This document shows positions 18,018 through 27,698 of a DNA stretch of 64,000 bases, piece after piece. The position numbers and the translations under genes are program-made. Within the stretch, counting starts at the first letter, position 1, and each line of letters opens with the position of its first letter. The DNA lies in assembly GCF_030816615.1 (NCBI RefSeq), contig NZ_JAUSYD010000001.1, positions 4,672,501 through 4,736,500 on the forward strand, written 5' to 3'. The notes beneath the pieces are model-generated. The model made no database searches. It was not told the origin of the DNA and worked only from the letters and a program-made list of their open reading frames with translations. The DNA comes from Streptomyces sp. B1I3. GTDB lineage: Bacteria; Actinomycetota; Actinomycetes; Streptomycetales; Streptomycetaceae.

Positions 18018-19598
18018 TCAGTCCTTCACCCCCTCGGGAACCACCGTGCCCTCCGGACCGGACTGCTGGGCCGGAACGGCGGCGGCGGAGCCGCCCGCAG
18101 GGCCCTCGTCGTCCGTGTTGATCCGCTCGATGAGCGCGTCCCGCTCCGGGGTGTCCTCCGGCTTGATGTAGCCGATCACGATGTAGAGCACGAGGGAGAT
18201 CGCGAGCGGCAGGGCCACCTGGTACTGCAGCGCCACGTCCGTCTTCACCGAACCGTCGAAGTTGTAGTTGGTGAAGTAGAAGGCGAGCAGGCCCGCGGCC
18301 CAGCTGGTGAGCGCCGCCGTCGGGCCCGACCTGCGGAACCCGCGCAGCAGGCCCAGCATGAACGGGATCGCGATCGGGCCCATCAGGCCGGCCACCCACT
18401 TGATGACGACCGAGATGATGTCCTTGAACGCCGGGGAGTTGATCTGGGTCGCCAGGGCCATCGACAGACCGAGGAAGGCGAGCGTGGACAGCCGCGCGGC
18501 CAGCAGACCGCTGCGGGCGTTCCAGTTGCGGGCCGCCTTGGAGAAGGCCGGGGCGATGTCCCGGGTGAAGACGGCGGCGATGGCGTTGGCGTCGGAGGAG
18601 CACATGGCCATCGTGTGCGAGAAGAACCCGACGACGACCAGGCCCAGCAGACCGTGCGGCAGCAGCTGCTCGGTCATCAGGGCGTAACTGTCCGACGCGT
18701 CGGGCTTCTTGGCCTCGACGAGCAGCGGGGCGACCCACATCGGGAAGAAGAGCACCGTCGGCCAGACCAGCCAGAGAATGGCGGAGAGCCGGGCCGAACG
18801 GGTCGCGGAGCGCGCGGAGTCCGTGGCCATGTAGCGCTGGGCCTGGTTCCACATGCCGCCGTTGTACTCGAAGGTCTTGATGAAGAGGTACGCGAGCAGG
18901 AAGGTCACCGTGTACGGGCCGGCCGTCGGGTCCGTGTGGCCCTCGGGCAGCTTGTCCCAGACCGTCCACAGCGAGCTGAAGCCGCCCAGCTTGCTCATCG
19001 CGATGACCAGCATGGCGACACCGGCGAAGAGCTGGATGATGAACTGCCCGAGCTCGGTGAGCGCGTCGGCCCACAGCCCGCCGACCGTGCAGTAGACGGC
19101 GGTGATGGCGCCCGTGATGAAGATGCCCTGGGTGAGGGTGATGCCCGTGAAGACGGAGAGCAGCGTGGCGATGGCCGCCCACTTGGCACCGACGTCCACG
19201 ATCTTCAGCAGCAGACCGGACCAGGCCAGCGCCTGCTGTGTCTGGATGTTGTAGCGGTTCTTCAGGTATTCGAGTGGTGAGGCGACGTGCAGTCGCGAGC
19301 GCAGCCGGTTGAGCCGGGGTGCGAAGAGCTTCGCACCGATGCCGATGCCTATGGCGATCGGCAGCGACCAGGTCACGAAGGACGTGACGCCGTACTGATA
19401 CGCGATACCGGCGTAGCCGGTGAACATCACCGCGCTGTAACCGGACATGTGGTGCGAGATGCCCGACAGCCACCACGGCATCTTGCCGCCGGCCGTGAAG
19501 AAGTCGCTGACGTTGTCCACGCGCTTGTGCGACCAGAGTCCGATCGCGACCATCACACCGAAGTAGCCGATGAGCACGGCCCAGTCGAGACTGTTCAT
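18018..19598 (-). CDS. Sodium:solute symporter (SSS family)
   Basis: 526 residues from the ATG at 19598, preceded by GGAGGGGG. The chain has about 13-14 hydrophobic segments. The N-terminal YFGVMVAIGLWSHKRVDNVSDFF-type opening and GKMPWWLSGISHHMSGYSAVMFTG (split) with the unwound helix are typical of the SSS/LeuT fold. The cytoplasmic C-terminal tail (about 45 residues) is acidic. Substrates of this subgroup include sugars, organic acids and proline; the sequence does not tell which. It probably works alone, since it is flanked by terminator-bearing gaps on both sides. Confidence 0.87.
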   Translation of the reverse strand: MNSLDWAVLIGYFGVMVAIGLWSHKRVDNVSDFFTAGGKMPWWLSGISHHMSGYSAVMFTGYAGIAYQYGVTSFVTWSLPIAIGIGIGAKLFAPRLNRLRSRLHVASPLEYLKNRYNIQTQQALAWSGLLLKIVDVGAKWAAIATLLSVFTGITLTQGIFITGAITAVYCTVGGLWADALTELGQFIIQLFAGVAMLVIAMSKLGGFSSLWTVWDKLPEGHTDPTAGPYTVTFLLAYLFIKTFEYNGGMWNQAQRYMATDSARSATRSARLSAILWLVWPTVLFFPMWVAPLLVEAKKPDASDSYALMTEQLLPHGLLGLVVVGFFSHTMAMCSSDANAIAAVFTRDIAPAFSKAARNWNARSGLLAARLSTLAFLGLSMALATQINSPAFKDIISVVIKWVAGLMGPIAIPFMLGLLRGFRRSGPTAALTSWAAGLLAFYFTNYNFDGSVKTDVALQYQVALPLAISLVLYIVIGYIKPEDTPERDALIERINTDDEGPAGGSAAAVPAQQSGPEGTVVPEGVKD

Positions 19599-19601
19599 GC
19601 C

Positions 19602-20106
19602 CCCTCCAGGGGTCCGCCTTGTGAACGGGAACGCGCTTCGTCAGTACGGCCGTTCAGCGGGCCCCGTGCGGGAAGGGGACTTTGTGGATTGAACCGCCTG
19701 TTCGGTCTGCCGGTCAAGGTTTTTGGGTCAGGGATGTGAACGCGGATCAGCAAGACGAACGATTTTACGTTTTCTTGACCTTGTGGGGCGTTGTCGCGCA
19801 CGTGACCGCGGCCACACGATGAGCGGGCACTTCGTCAGGCTGTGCAGAGCTGGAAGCAACGGGGTGATCGCCCCAGAACGCAGAACGACCGCACGGGATG
19901 CGGGTCCCGTGCGGCCGGAGAGAGGAGAAGGGCTGAACGATGGGAGTCCGGGATGCCGGACTGCTGCAGGAAGGCTGCACAGCGGTGCGCCGACAGGCGC
20001 CGCTGGATCCTGCAGTTGGCCGAGCCCCCTCGGCCAGGACGGCGGACCAGTCGAGAGGGCTCCTGGCTGCGAGGCGCGGCCGGCGTGCGCGGCCGGTCCT
20101 CGCCGG
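19602..20106. other. 505-bp intergenic region
   Basis: I see no supportable gene between the symporter start and the DUF397 stop. The first 200 bp include an AT-richer stretch (around 19690-19790) that probably holds the symporter promoter. The remainder is G+C-rich without strong ribosome sites or codon-position bias in any frame. Confidence 0.5.
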
Positions 20107-20313
20107 TCAGGCGGTGACGGTACCCGCTGCCACGTCACGCACGAACGCGTTCCACGCGCCGGGCACGAAGGTGAGCGAAGGGCCCTCGGGAGCCTTCGAG
20201 TCGCGTACGGCAATGGCTCGCGTGACGGGGGACTTGACCTCTACGCACGCCCCGTTGCCGCCGGAGTACGACGACTTCGTCCAGTTTTCCGTAGCACCCT
20301 GAAGAATAGCCAT
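20107..20313 (-). CDS. DUF397 small protein
   Basis: 68 residues from the ATG at 20313, which has CGGAG upstream; a GTG two codons earlier is also possible. The sequence WTKSSYSGGNGACVEV...IAVRDSKAPEGPSLTFVPGAWNAFV is a textbook DUF397 domain. In Streptomyces these small proteins are encoded next to WhiJ-like XRE regulators and modulate them in development and antibiotic control. Here the XRE gene lies about 330 bp upstream on the same strand, separated by an AT-rich promoter-like gap (20400-20500). Confidence 0.9.
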   Translation of the reverse strand: MAILQGATENWTKSSYSGGNGACVEVKSPVTRAIAVRDSKAPEGPSLTFVPGAWNAFVRDVAAGTVTA

Positions 20314-20641
20314 GTTCACTCCGGTTCAGAGAGGTGTATGGGTCGGCGCCAACCTCGTTCCCGTCGGCGTGATCGACGCTACTCGCCAACATCGCCGAGT
20401 GGGGGAGCCGTTCACTCGACCGGATGGCATATTCCATACGCCTCTTCCGCCGTGAGGTGGTGACGGTGTATCGTCCCGCCCCCACCTCACTTGAATGGCA
20501 GCAAATCCGGTAGATCCGTTTCTTTCCGGGTGCCCTTTCCGGCGATGGACCGGCGGGTGTCCAGGCCGGTGGCCAGGCCGCTGTTCCGCATGCGGTTCCG
20601 GGGCTTGTCCCGACCCGTTCCTGGGGTGCGCGGCAGGATTG

Positions 20642-21499
20642 TCAGTGCGTGTAACTCTTGGCGATCTCGCCGATGAAGTGACGGGTCTGGTCCACATTCA
20701 GCGCCTGCGCCCGCAGGTGCTCGTACATGACGCTGTACCGCTGCACGTCATTCGCCTTCTCGAGGTAGAGGTCGCTGGTGACCCCCTCGATGTACACGAC
20801 GCTGGAATCCGCGGCGTCCGGGAATTCCAGGATGGCGTATTGGCCGTTGATGCCCGGGTGCGCCCCCATCTCGAACGGCAGCACCTGGACGGTCACATGG
20901 GGCAGTTGCGACTGCTCGATGAGGTGCTCGAGCTGTTCCAGCATGACCTGCTTGCCGCCGACCAGCCGGCGCAGGGCGGACTCGTCGATGACGGCCCACA
21001 GCCGCAGGGGGTGCTCGGGGGCGTTGACGCGGTCCTGGCGGCGGGCGCGGACGTTGACCCGCTTCTCGATGTCGGACGGCGGCGCCTCGGGCAGTGCCCC
21101 GTTGATCAGCGCCTCCGCGTAACTCCGCGTCTGCAACAGGCCCGGAACCACCTGGGGCTCGTACACGCGCAGGGACTCGGCGTCCGTTTCCAGACCGATG
21201 TACACGCTGTACGGGATGTCCCCGAAGGCGTGCCACCAGCCCTGCTGGCGGGAGTCCTTCGCCATCTGCATGAGCGAGTCGACGATCCGGTGGTCCTCGA
21301 CCTCGTACACCCCACAGAGATCGCGGACGTCACGCTGGCTGATGGACCGGCGGCCGTTCTCCAGACGGCTGATCTTCGACTGGGAGACCAGCAGCCTCTC
21401 CGCCACCTCCTCGGCCGTCATGCCCTTGATCTCGCGCAGGCGGCGCAATTCCTGGCCCAACCGGCGTCGCCGGACGGTGGGATTGACGTTGGTCGGCAC
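20642..21499 (-). CDS. XRE-family regulator with DUF5753 domain (WhiJ-like)
   Basis: 285 residues from the GTG at 21499, with GGAGG 10 bp upstream. The N terminus has a helix-turn-helix (GMTAEEVAERLLVSQSKISR, about residues 26-45, RLENGRR following). The remaining about 190 residues form the DUF5753 domain: YVGLETDA-like YIGLETDAESLRVYEPQVVP, then LLQTRSYAEAL and LPFEMGAHPGINGQY. Such proteins are developmental repressors whose DNA binding is relieved by a DUF397 partner, here the gene at 20107. Terminator 21605-21641 isolates it from the GPP34 gene upstream. Confidence 0.92.
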   Translation of the reverse strand: MPTNVNPTVRRRRLGQELRRLREIKGMTAEEVAERLLVSQSKISRLENGRRSISQRDVRDLCGVYEVEDHRIVDSLMQMAKDSRQQGWWHAFGDIPYSVYIGLETDAESLRVYEPQVVPGLLQTRSYAEALINGALPEAPPSDIEKRVNVRARRQDRVNAPEHPLRLWAVIDESALRRLVGGKQVMLEQLEHLIEQSQLPHVTVQVLPFEMGAHPGINGQYAILEFPDAADSSVVYIEGVTSDLYLEKANDVQRYSVMYEHLRAQALNVDQTRHFIGEIAKSYTH

Positions 21500-21604
21500 G
21501 GAAACGGCACCTCCGGCTATGCAGCTGTTGTAGCTGTGCGTATCTACTGCTCAGCAGATTGCCACCCATGGCCCCGGGCGCGCTGGGAAACGGCCACACG
21601 CAAG

Positions 21605-21641
21605 CGCGCGGGGCAGCCGGTGGATCCGGCTGCCCCGCGCG
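21605..21641 (-). terminator. Terminator after the GPP34 gene
   Basis: Perfect 16-bp stem CGCGCGGGGCAGCCGG with a 5-base loop, 75 bp downstream of the GPP34 stop on the minus strand. Confidence 0.82.
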
Positions 21642-21715
21642 TGGTGCGGCTCCCGAACCGGGTCATGGGGACGTCGGTGCGGCGGTGTGCGGTGCTCCGC
21701 GCGTGGCGCGCGCGG

Positions 21716-22435
21716 TCAGTGGACGGAGGTGTGCGCCATGCTGCCGCGATGCGCTTGGGGTTGCGGCTGCAACGGCACGCCTGCCGTCTGCTGATTACGG
21801 CGCGGCTGGACGGCCACGCCGTTCTGGACGTCCATCACGGCATGTGCCACGAGGCCGCCCATCGGGTCGTGTCTGATCAGGTCCCGGAGCCGGGAGCGCG
21901 AAGAGCGCCCCTCGTTCCCGGGGTACAGGTGCTTGCCGAGTCCGACCGCGTGGGCCAGTGCGGCGAGCGCCGCGGTCCGCGGGTCCGGCGGTACGCCGGT
22001 GCGGATCGCACTGTCCAGCCGGGCCTTGATGTCCCGGCTGATTGCCGTGTCCGTCGCCTGGTAGCGAGTCGTCGGCAGTACTCCGCACATCTGGCCCGCC
22101 ACGGCATGCACCATGCCGCACCGCTCCAGATGAGCGAGGTAGATCTGGCGAAGTCCCAATCGGGGTCCGCCGATCCAGTGGACCGCCCGGACCGGGCTGC
22201 CGCGACGGCGCAGCAGTTCCAGTGCGGAGTCCAGAGTCGGATCTCCTGTCGGCCGTGGCATCACCACGGCGATACGATCCCCGTCAGGGGCTATCCGTCC
22301 TGCCAGAGCCAGCTCCACTAGCTGTGCCCCGGCCAGGCCGAGGTCGAGCGACTGCGGCTGCGCTGTGGTACCCGTGGTCGGGTCCAGAGCGAGCAGCAGA
22401 AGCTCCTCCGGAATTGTTCTGCGGCTCCTGCCCAT
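21716..22435 (-). CDS. GPP34 (GOLPH3/VPS74) family protein
   Basis: 239 residues from the ATG at 22435, with GGGAGG 6 bp upstream. The N terminus RRTIPEELLLLALDPTTGTT, then LDLGLAGAQLVELALAGRI and later GLGKHLYPGNEGRSSRSRLRDL (about residues 165-186, split), follows the bacterial GPP34 pattern. Eukaryotic relatives bind PI4P and Golgi enzymes. The role of the many Streptomyces copies is not established. The C-terminal 45 residues are glutamine-rich and probably disordered. The XRE/DUF397 pair lies downstream but a terminator separates them. Confidence 0.85.
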   Translation of the reverse strand: MGRSRRTIPEELLLLALDPTTGTTAQPQSLDLGLAGAQLVELALAGRIAPDGDRIAVVMPRPTGDPTLDSALELLRRRGSPVRAVHWIGGPRLGLRQIYLAHLERCGMVHAVAGQMCGVLPTTRYQATDTAISRDIKARLDSAIRTGVPPDPRTAALAALAHAVGLGKHLYPGNEGRSSRSRLRDLIRHDPMGGLVAHAVMDVQNGVAVQPRRNQQTAGVPLQPQPQAHRGSMAHTSVH

Positions 22436-22629
22436 CCATGCCTCCCCGCGTGGATGAGTGACAGGGTGACCCCTCTCACATTGGTCTGTCGAGGGTGCCT
22501 GGGTGCTTTGTGAGGGAACCGTTAGGTATGTCGTTCTCGTCTAGCAGCCCGGCCAAGGGTTCACACAGGACACTGGTAGATGGTTCGGACAGTGCGGGCA
22601 TGTCCCCGCGGCGCATGGAGGAGGCATCG

Positions 22630-25389
22630 GTGGCGGGCGAGCCCGACAAGTCGGAGCAGCGGGAGTCGTCGGGGACGGCTGAGGAACGCGATCCGCGTTT
22701 CGCCGTGTTCCGCGAACCGGCCGCCGCGGCGGACAGCGGAAGTACGGCAGGCAGGACGACGGGCGCCGTGACGGATACGGCGACGGCTGTCTTCCGCGCG
22801 CCGCACCTCGCGGACGCCGAGAGCGGTACGCAGGCCACCGGGACGGGGCGGGACTCCTCCTCGCGGGACGCCTCGCGTCCCGGGGACGACTCCGAGGCCG
22901 GCACGAAGGCCCGTGAGGGCGGCTCCACGGCCCGTGGAGAGCGTGGGGCGCCCGACGGCGCCTCGAGGGCTCCCGAGGATGCCTCCGGGGCTTCCGGGGG
23001 GGCCTCTGCGGCTTCCGCCGATGGTTCCGGGGCGGAGGAGGCCCGCCCGGACGCCTCCGAGGCCGTGGACGAGCGCGAGGGGACCGCGAAGGGACCCGCC
23101 CCCGTCTCCGCGGAACCGGTGGCCGGGGCGTCTTCGGACGACGGGCCCGCGTCCGCCGCACGCGCCGAGGCCGGCCCGGAGGGTCGGGCCGATGCTCAGC
23201 CCGGCTCCGGCTCCGATTCCGGCTCCGATTCCGGTTCCGGTTCTGCCACCGCGGCCGAAGCCGCCACCGGCACCGGGCCCGAGGAGGGCTCCGAGCCCTC
23301 GGACCAGGCAGGTGCCGCGTCGTCCGAGGCGAGGTCCGACGCCGACACCGAACCCGAAGTCGGCGCCGTGACCGAATCGGACGCCGACGCCGACGTCGAC
23401 GCCGACGCCGACACCGACACCGAGTCCGAGACGGAGACCGACAAGGACGTCGGCACGGGAGAAGACTCCCAGGCCGCGCCGAACGACGCCCGGCTGCGGG
23501 CCGCCGTAGCGGCCTGGGTCGCGGGCGACGACGAGGGCACCACGCCCCGAGCCGGGGCGGACGGGGACGAGGCAACGGCCGAGGCGCGGGACGCCACAGC
23601 TCGGGCAGGCGTGGCCGACGGCGCCAAGACGGATGACGCCACCGCGGCCTTCCGTGTGCCGAAGACCCGCAGCGAGGCCTCCGTCGCAACCGGGGCCGAC
23701 CGCGAGCCTGCGGAGGCCAAGCCTGCGGAGGCCAAGCCCGCGGAAGCCGAGCCCGCCGAGCCCGCGGATGCCGAGTCCGCTGCGGACAGGCGAGGAATCG
23801 ATCAGCCGACGACGGCCCTCAAGGCGCTCCGCCCGGACCGGGTCGACCAGCCGACGACCGCGCTGAAGCTTCCGCCGCCGGCGAAGAAGGCGCAGCCGGC
23901 CCCGGAGACCCCTGCCGAGCGCACCAGCAAGTTCGTACCGCTGCGGTCGGACGACGTGAAGCCGCCCCGCAGGCCGGGCTCGTCCCTGCCCCCGGTCGGT
24001 CCGACGGTCACTCCGGACCTCACGGCCGGGACCGGATCCCCGGCGGGTCCGGCGGGTCCGGCGACCGGGCTCACCGAGGCCGAGCGGACCCGGCAGCAGC
24101 CCATGCCGCCGAAGCCGCCCCTCGACCTGCTCGCCGAGCTGACCAACACTCCGCCGCCCCCGGAGACCCCGGTCCGCACAGCGGTCCGGCGGGTCAAGAT
24201 CTGGACCCCGCTGGTCCTGCTCGCGCTGGTCGTCTTTGCGATCGCGCAGGCGGTCCGGCCGCTTCCGGAGCCCGGTCTCGCGCTCACGGCGAAGTCGTCG
24301 TACGCCTTCGAGGGGGGCAAACCGACGCTGCCGTGGCCCGGCGAGGGCCAGGGCTACATGGCGGCCACGGGCCTCGGCACGGTCGACTCGTTCGGTGAGC
24401 AGGAGCCGGTGCCGATCGGCAGCGTCGCCAAGGCGATGACCGCCTACATCGTGCTCAGGGACCACCCGCTGAAGAAGGGCGAGGACGGGCCCGCGATCAA
24501 GATCGACGCCAAGGCGGAGGCGGACGGGAAGCTGGACTCGGAGGGCGAGTCGACACTCAACACGGTCAAGGCCGGTGACACGCTCACGCAGCAGGAGGCC
24601 CTGGCCGCCATCATGATCCCTTCGGCGAACAACATCGCCAGGTTGCTCGCCCGCTGGGACGCGGGCTCCGAGCAGGCGTTCGTCGAGAAGATGAACGACA
24701 CGGCCGAAGAGCTCGGCATGAAGAACACCACCTACACCGATCCGTCCGGCCTCAACGCGACCACGGTGAGCTCGGCCGAGGACCAGGTGAAGCTGGGACA
24801 GGAACTGGTCGAGATCCCGGCACTGATGGACATCACCAAGCTGCCGTCCTGGACGGACCCGTCGGGGCACAGCTGGCGGAACTACAACACCCTCGTCCCC
24901 TACAACGGTGCCCTCGGCATCAAGACCGGCTCGACGACCAAGGCCGGTGGCAACCTGCTCTTCGCCGCGCACAAGATGGTCGGTGACACCGACCAGCTGA
25001 TCGTCGGCGCGGTGCTGGGACAGCACAAGCCGTCGATCATCGACACGGTCAACGCGGTGAGCAAGGAGGTCATGCTCGCCACGCAGGACCTGCTGGAGAG
25101 CCGGACCATCGTGAAGAAGGGACAGGTCGTCGGCACCGTCGACGACGGCTTCGGCGGCACCACGGACGTGGTCGCGGCCGAGGACGTGACGGCAGTCGGC
25201 TGGCCGGGTCTCACGGTCGAGCTCGAACTGACCGACGACGGCAAGACGATCCCGAATTCCGCGGCCGCCGGTACCCGTGTCGGCACCATGACGGTCGGCG
25301 AGGGCGCCAGCCAGGTGAAGGTCGCGGTCGTGCTGGACAGCGCGCTCGCCGACCCGACCTTCGGCGAGAAGCTGACGCGGATCAGCTGA
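22630..25389 (+). CDS. D-alanyl-D-alanine carboxypeptidase with very long acidic N-terminal extension
   Basis: 919 residues from the GTG at 22630, directly behind GGAGGAGG; an ATG at 22615 is less well placed. Three parts are visible. Residues 1 to about 520 are low-complexity and rich in Asp, Glu, Ala, Ser and Thr, with DADADVDADADTDTESETE-type runs and repeated ATAxFRxP and QPTTALK motifs. A single membrane helix (about 527-545, LVLLALVVFAIAQAV) follows. An S11 peptidase domain completes it: Ser598-x2-Lys601 (SVAK), Ser665-x-Asn667 (SAN) and Lys765-Thr-Gly. The enzyme domain is outside, trimming peptidoglycan stem peptides; the acidic tail is cytoplasmic. A perfect terminator follows. Confidence 0.9.
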   Translation: MAGEPDKSEQRESSGTAEERDPRFAVFREPAAAADSGSTAGRTTGAVTDTATAVFRAPHLADAESGTQATGTGRDSSSRDASRPGDDSEAGTKAREGGSTARGERGAPDGASRAPEDASGASGGASAASADGSGAEEARPDASEAVDEREGTAKGPAPVSAEPVAGASSDDGPASAARAEAGPEGRADAQPGSGSDSGSDSGSGSATAAEAATGTGPEEGSEPSDQAGAASSEARSDADTEPEVGAVTESDADADVDADADTDTESETETDKDVGTGEDSQAAPNDARLRAAVAAWVAGDDEGTTPRAGADGDEATAEARDATARAGVADGAKTDDATAAFRVPKTRSEASVATGADREPAEAKPAEAKPAEAEPAEPADAESAADRRGIDQPTTALKALRPDRVDQPTTALKLPPPAKKAQPAPETPAERTSKFVPLRSDDVKPPRRPGSSLPPVGPTVTPDLTAGTGSPAGPAGPATGLTEAERTRQQPMPPKPPLDLLAELTNTPPPPETPVRTAVRRVKIWTPLVLLALVVFAIAQAVRPLPEPGLALTAKSSYAFEGGKPTLPWPGEGQGYMAATGLGTVDSFGEQEPVPIGSVAKAMTAYIVLRDHPLKKGEDGPAIKIDAKAEADGKLDSEGESTLNTVKAGDTLTQQEALAAIMIPSANNIARLLARWDAGSEQAFVEKMNDTAEELGMKNTTYTDPSGLNATTVSSAEDQVKLGQELVEIPALMDITKLPSWTDPSGHSWRNYNTLVPYNGALGIKTGSTTKAGGNLLFAAHKMVGDTDQLIVGAVLGQHKPSIIDTVNAVSKEVMLATQDLLESRTIVKKGQVVGTVDDGFGGTTDVVAAEDVTAVGWPGLTVELELTDDGKTIPNSAAAGTRVGTMTVGEGASQVKVAVVLDSALADPTFGEKLTRIS

Positions 25390-25406
25390 CCGGACCGGTT
25401 CCTCCC

Positions 25407-25441
25407 GTACCCCTGCCGCGCGCACCGCGCGGCAGGGGTAC
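25407..25441. terminator. Terminator after the carboxypeptidase gene
   Basis: Perfect 16-bp stem GTACCCCTGCCGCGCG with a 3-base loop, beginning 18 bp after the stop codon. Confidence 0.85.
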
Positions 25442-25615
25442 CCCGCCCGCAGGGGGTGCGGGCCCGGGCGCCCATCGGCGAGGACGGGAAAAACAGCGCG
25501 TGCTAGCGTCCCCGGGAGCAACGTGTGGACGCTTGCGGGCGTCCCTCCGAGTACGTGAGCCCGTGCAGCACATCGTCGGTTCGGCAAGGCCCGGGCGAGG
25601 ACGGGGAGAGTCGAA

Positions 25616-27466
25616 GTGACCACCGCTGAGCCGACGCGGGCGAACGAGAGCAAGATTCCCGCGACAGTGTCCGGCAGGATGCCGGCACCCCGTGACGGCA
25701 GCGAGGAAAGGCCGGGCGGACCCACCGCGCCGAGCCGGCCGCGCCGCCCCGCACGGCACCGCCCGTGGCGGCGCACGGTCCTTCTGACGACCGCGGTGGC
25801 CGCGGCCGTCCACCTGCTCTGGTTCTTCTTCTTCGCGAACAGCGGTGGCGACATCGCCGCCCAGGACGCCTGGGCCGAGTTCGTCGGCCGGCATCCCGGC
25901 ACCGCGTACAACCTCGCCTGGTACGGCGGGATGCACCCGGTCTCGTACAGCGTGGTGTCGCCCTACCTGATGTCGTTGCTCGGTGTCCGCACGACGATGA
26001 TGATCGTCGGTACGGTGTCGTCCGCGCTCACCGCGCTGATCCTGGTCAGGGTGCCCGCCGTCCGCAACCCTCTCGCCTGCTCGCTCGCCGGCGTCTTCGC
26101 GTACCTGTGCAACGCCCTGTCCGGGCGGGTGACCTTCGGCCTCGGCATGATGTTCGCCCTGGGGGCCGTCGCCGCGGTCTTCTGCTGGCCGTACCGCTGG
26201 CGCTACAGACGGTGGGCGAAGGCGGCGGTCGCCGCGCCGCTGGCCGGGCTCGCCACCGCGGGCAGTCCGGTCGCCGGGCTCTTCCTCGGTGTGGTCGCGG
26301 CGGCGCTCTTCCTGAACAAACGACGTCCAGGGGCGTACGCCCTCGGCCTCGCTCCGGTCGTCGTGGTGGTCCTGTCCGCATGGCTCTTCCCCTTCTCGGG
26401 CACGCAGCCGATGTCGCTCGGGACCCTCTCCATGCCGTTCCTCTTCGCGGTCCTGGTCTTCTTCCTCGTCCCCCGGGACTGGCACACCGTGCGCACAGCC
26501 GCCGCGGTGTACGGGGTGGGGACCCTGCTGACGTACGTCGTCGACTCGCAGATCGGCTCGAACGTGTCGCGCATGGCGATGCTGTTCGCCGGTGTCGTGC
26601 TGCTGGCCGCGCTGCCGTTCACAGCACCGCGCACCGTCCGCTGGTACGCCCTGGTCATCGCCTTCGTCGGACTGAACTTCTGGATCGGGTTCAAAGGCGT
26701 CGACGACATAGCGCGCACGGCTCCCACCGCGTCCTGGAACCGTGAGCTGGCCCCTCTGGTCAACCAGCTCCAGAAGGCCGGGGCGGAGCGGGGCCGGGTC
26801 GAGGTCGTACCGGCCAGCAGCCACCGAGAGGCCTCGGCGCTCGCGCCGTACGTGAACCTGGCCCGCGGCTGGAACCGGCAGGCCGACATGAAGCGCAACC
26901 CGCTCTTCTACGACGACACCCTGAACGCGGTGAACTACCGCGAGTGGCTCGACCGCTGGGCCGTGCATTTCGTGGTCCTGCCGACCGGGAAGCCGGACTC
27001 CAGCGGTGCGGAGCAGGAGGCGGCGCTCGTCGAGAAGGGCCAGCCGTACCTGAAGGCGGTCTGGAGCGACGCCAACTGGAAGCTCTTCCGGGTGCTGGAC
27101 CCGGTGCCGCTCGCGGATCCGCCGGCGACGGTGGAGCGGGCCGGGGCGGACGAGCTGACGATCCGGGTGCAGTCGGCGGGCCGGGTGCTGATCCGGATCC
27201 CGTACTCCCGGTGGCTCGCCGTCGTCGACGACGAGGGGAAGAGCGTGGAGAGGCCACAGGAGACCGAGGCCTCCAAGCAGCGCACGGAGAAGGACGGGGA
27301 AGCCCCGAAGGAGTACACCAACGCGCACGGCTGCCTGATCAAGGTGGAAGAGGACCCTGACGGCGACGAGTGGACGGAGCTGCTCGCCCCGCGTCCGGGT
27401 GTCTACCGGCTCGCGGCGCCGTACCAGCTGCAGCCGGGCACGCCGTGCCCGGAGGAACTGCGCTGA
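25616..27466 (+). CDS. Large polytopic membrane protein with soluble C-terminal domain (GT-C-like topology)
   Basis: 616 residues from the GTG at 25616, with GGGGAGAG upstream. A basic, proline-rich 50-residue head precedes about ten membrane helices (about 53-365), and a hydrophilic C-terminal domain of about 250 residues follows. The loop after helix 1 has GGDIAAQDAWAEFVGRHPG with two aspartates and a downstream WYGGMHPVSY, resembling the first-loop arrangement of GT-C membrane glycosyltransferases. The C-terminal domain would then be extracytoplasmic. Automated pipelines may call it an MFS transporter; no MFS motif A is visible. Function remains inferred. It follows the carboxypeptidase gene but has its own promoter space. 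Confidence 0.72.
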   Translation: MTTAEPTRANESKIPATVSGRMPAPRDGSEERPGGPTAPSRPRRPARHRPWRRTVLLTTAVAAAVHLLWFFFFANSGGDIAAQDAWAEFVGRHPGTAYNLAWYGGMHPVSYSVVSPYLMSLLGVRTTMMIVGTVSSALTALILVRVPAVRNPLACSLAGVFAYLCNALSGRVTFGLGMMFALGAVAAVFCWPYRWRYRRWAKAAVAAPLAGLATAGSPVAGLFLGVVAAALFLNKRRPGAYALGLAPVVVVVLSAWLFPFSGTQPMSLGTLSMPFLFAVLVFFLVPRDWHTVRTAAAVYGVGTLLTYVVDSQIGSNVSRMAMLFAGVVLLAALPFTAPRTVRWYALVIAFVGLNFWIGFKGVDDIARTAPTASWNRELAPLVNQLQKAGAERGRVEVVPASSHREASALAPYVNLARGWNRQADMKRNPLFYDDTLNAVNYREWLDRWAVHFVVLPTGKPDSSGAEQEAALVEKGQPYLKAVWSDANWKLFRVLDPVPLADPPATVERAGADELTIRVQSAGRVLIRIPYSRWLAVVDDEGKSVERPQETEASKQRTEKDGEAPKEYTNAHGCLIKVEEDPDGDEWTELLAPRPGVYRLAAPYQLQPGTPCPEELR

Positions 27467-27698
27467 CGACGGCTTCGCGCGGGCCCGCCCCATGGCGTCC
27501 GCCCGGTCAGGGCGTCCGACGACCGCCCGGTGAGGGCGCGCTTCCCGTCCGCCGCGACCGACCGGGCACGGCACGCACCCCCGTCCGCCCGGTCAGGACG
27601 TCACCACGGTTGTCCGACGTCTCCACCGTCGTCTCCCGCTGCGGCAATAGTGCGGGAACCCTCCCTCCGGAGGCCCGGCCCTGGCAAGGTGTGCTGGC

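Noticed and set aside
19728..20106. Possible small genes in the gap after the symporter
   Set aside because: Several overlapping frames, none with a ribosome site, codon bias or recognisable product.
22561..25911. Minus-strand frame of about 1,100 codons opposite the carboxypeptidase gene
   Set aside because: Mirror of the low-complexity acidic coding region; the plus strand has the catalytic motifs and ribosome site.
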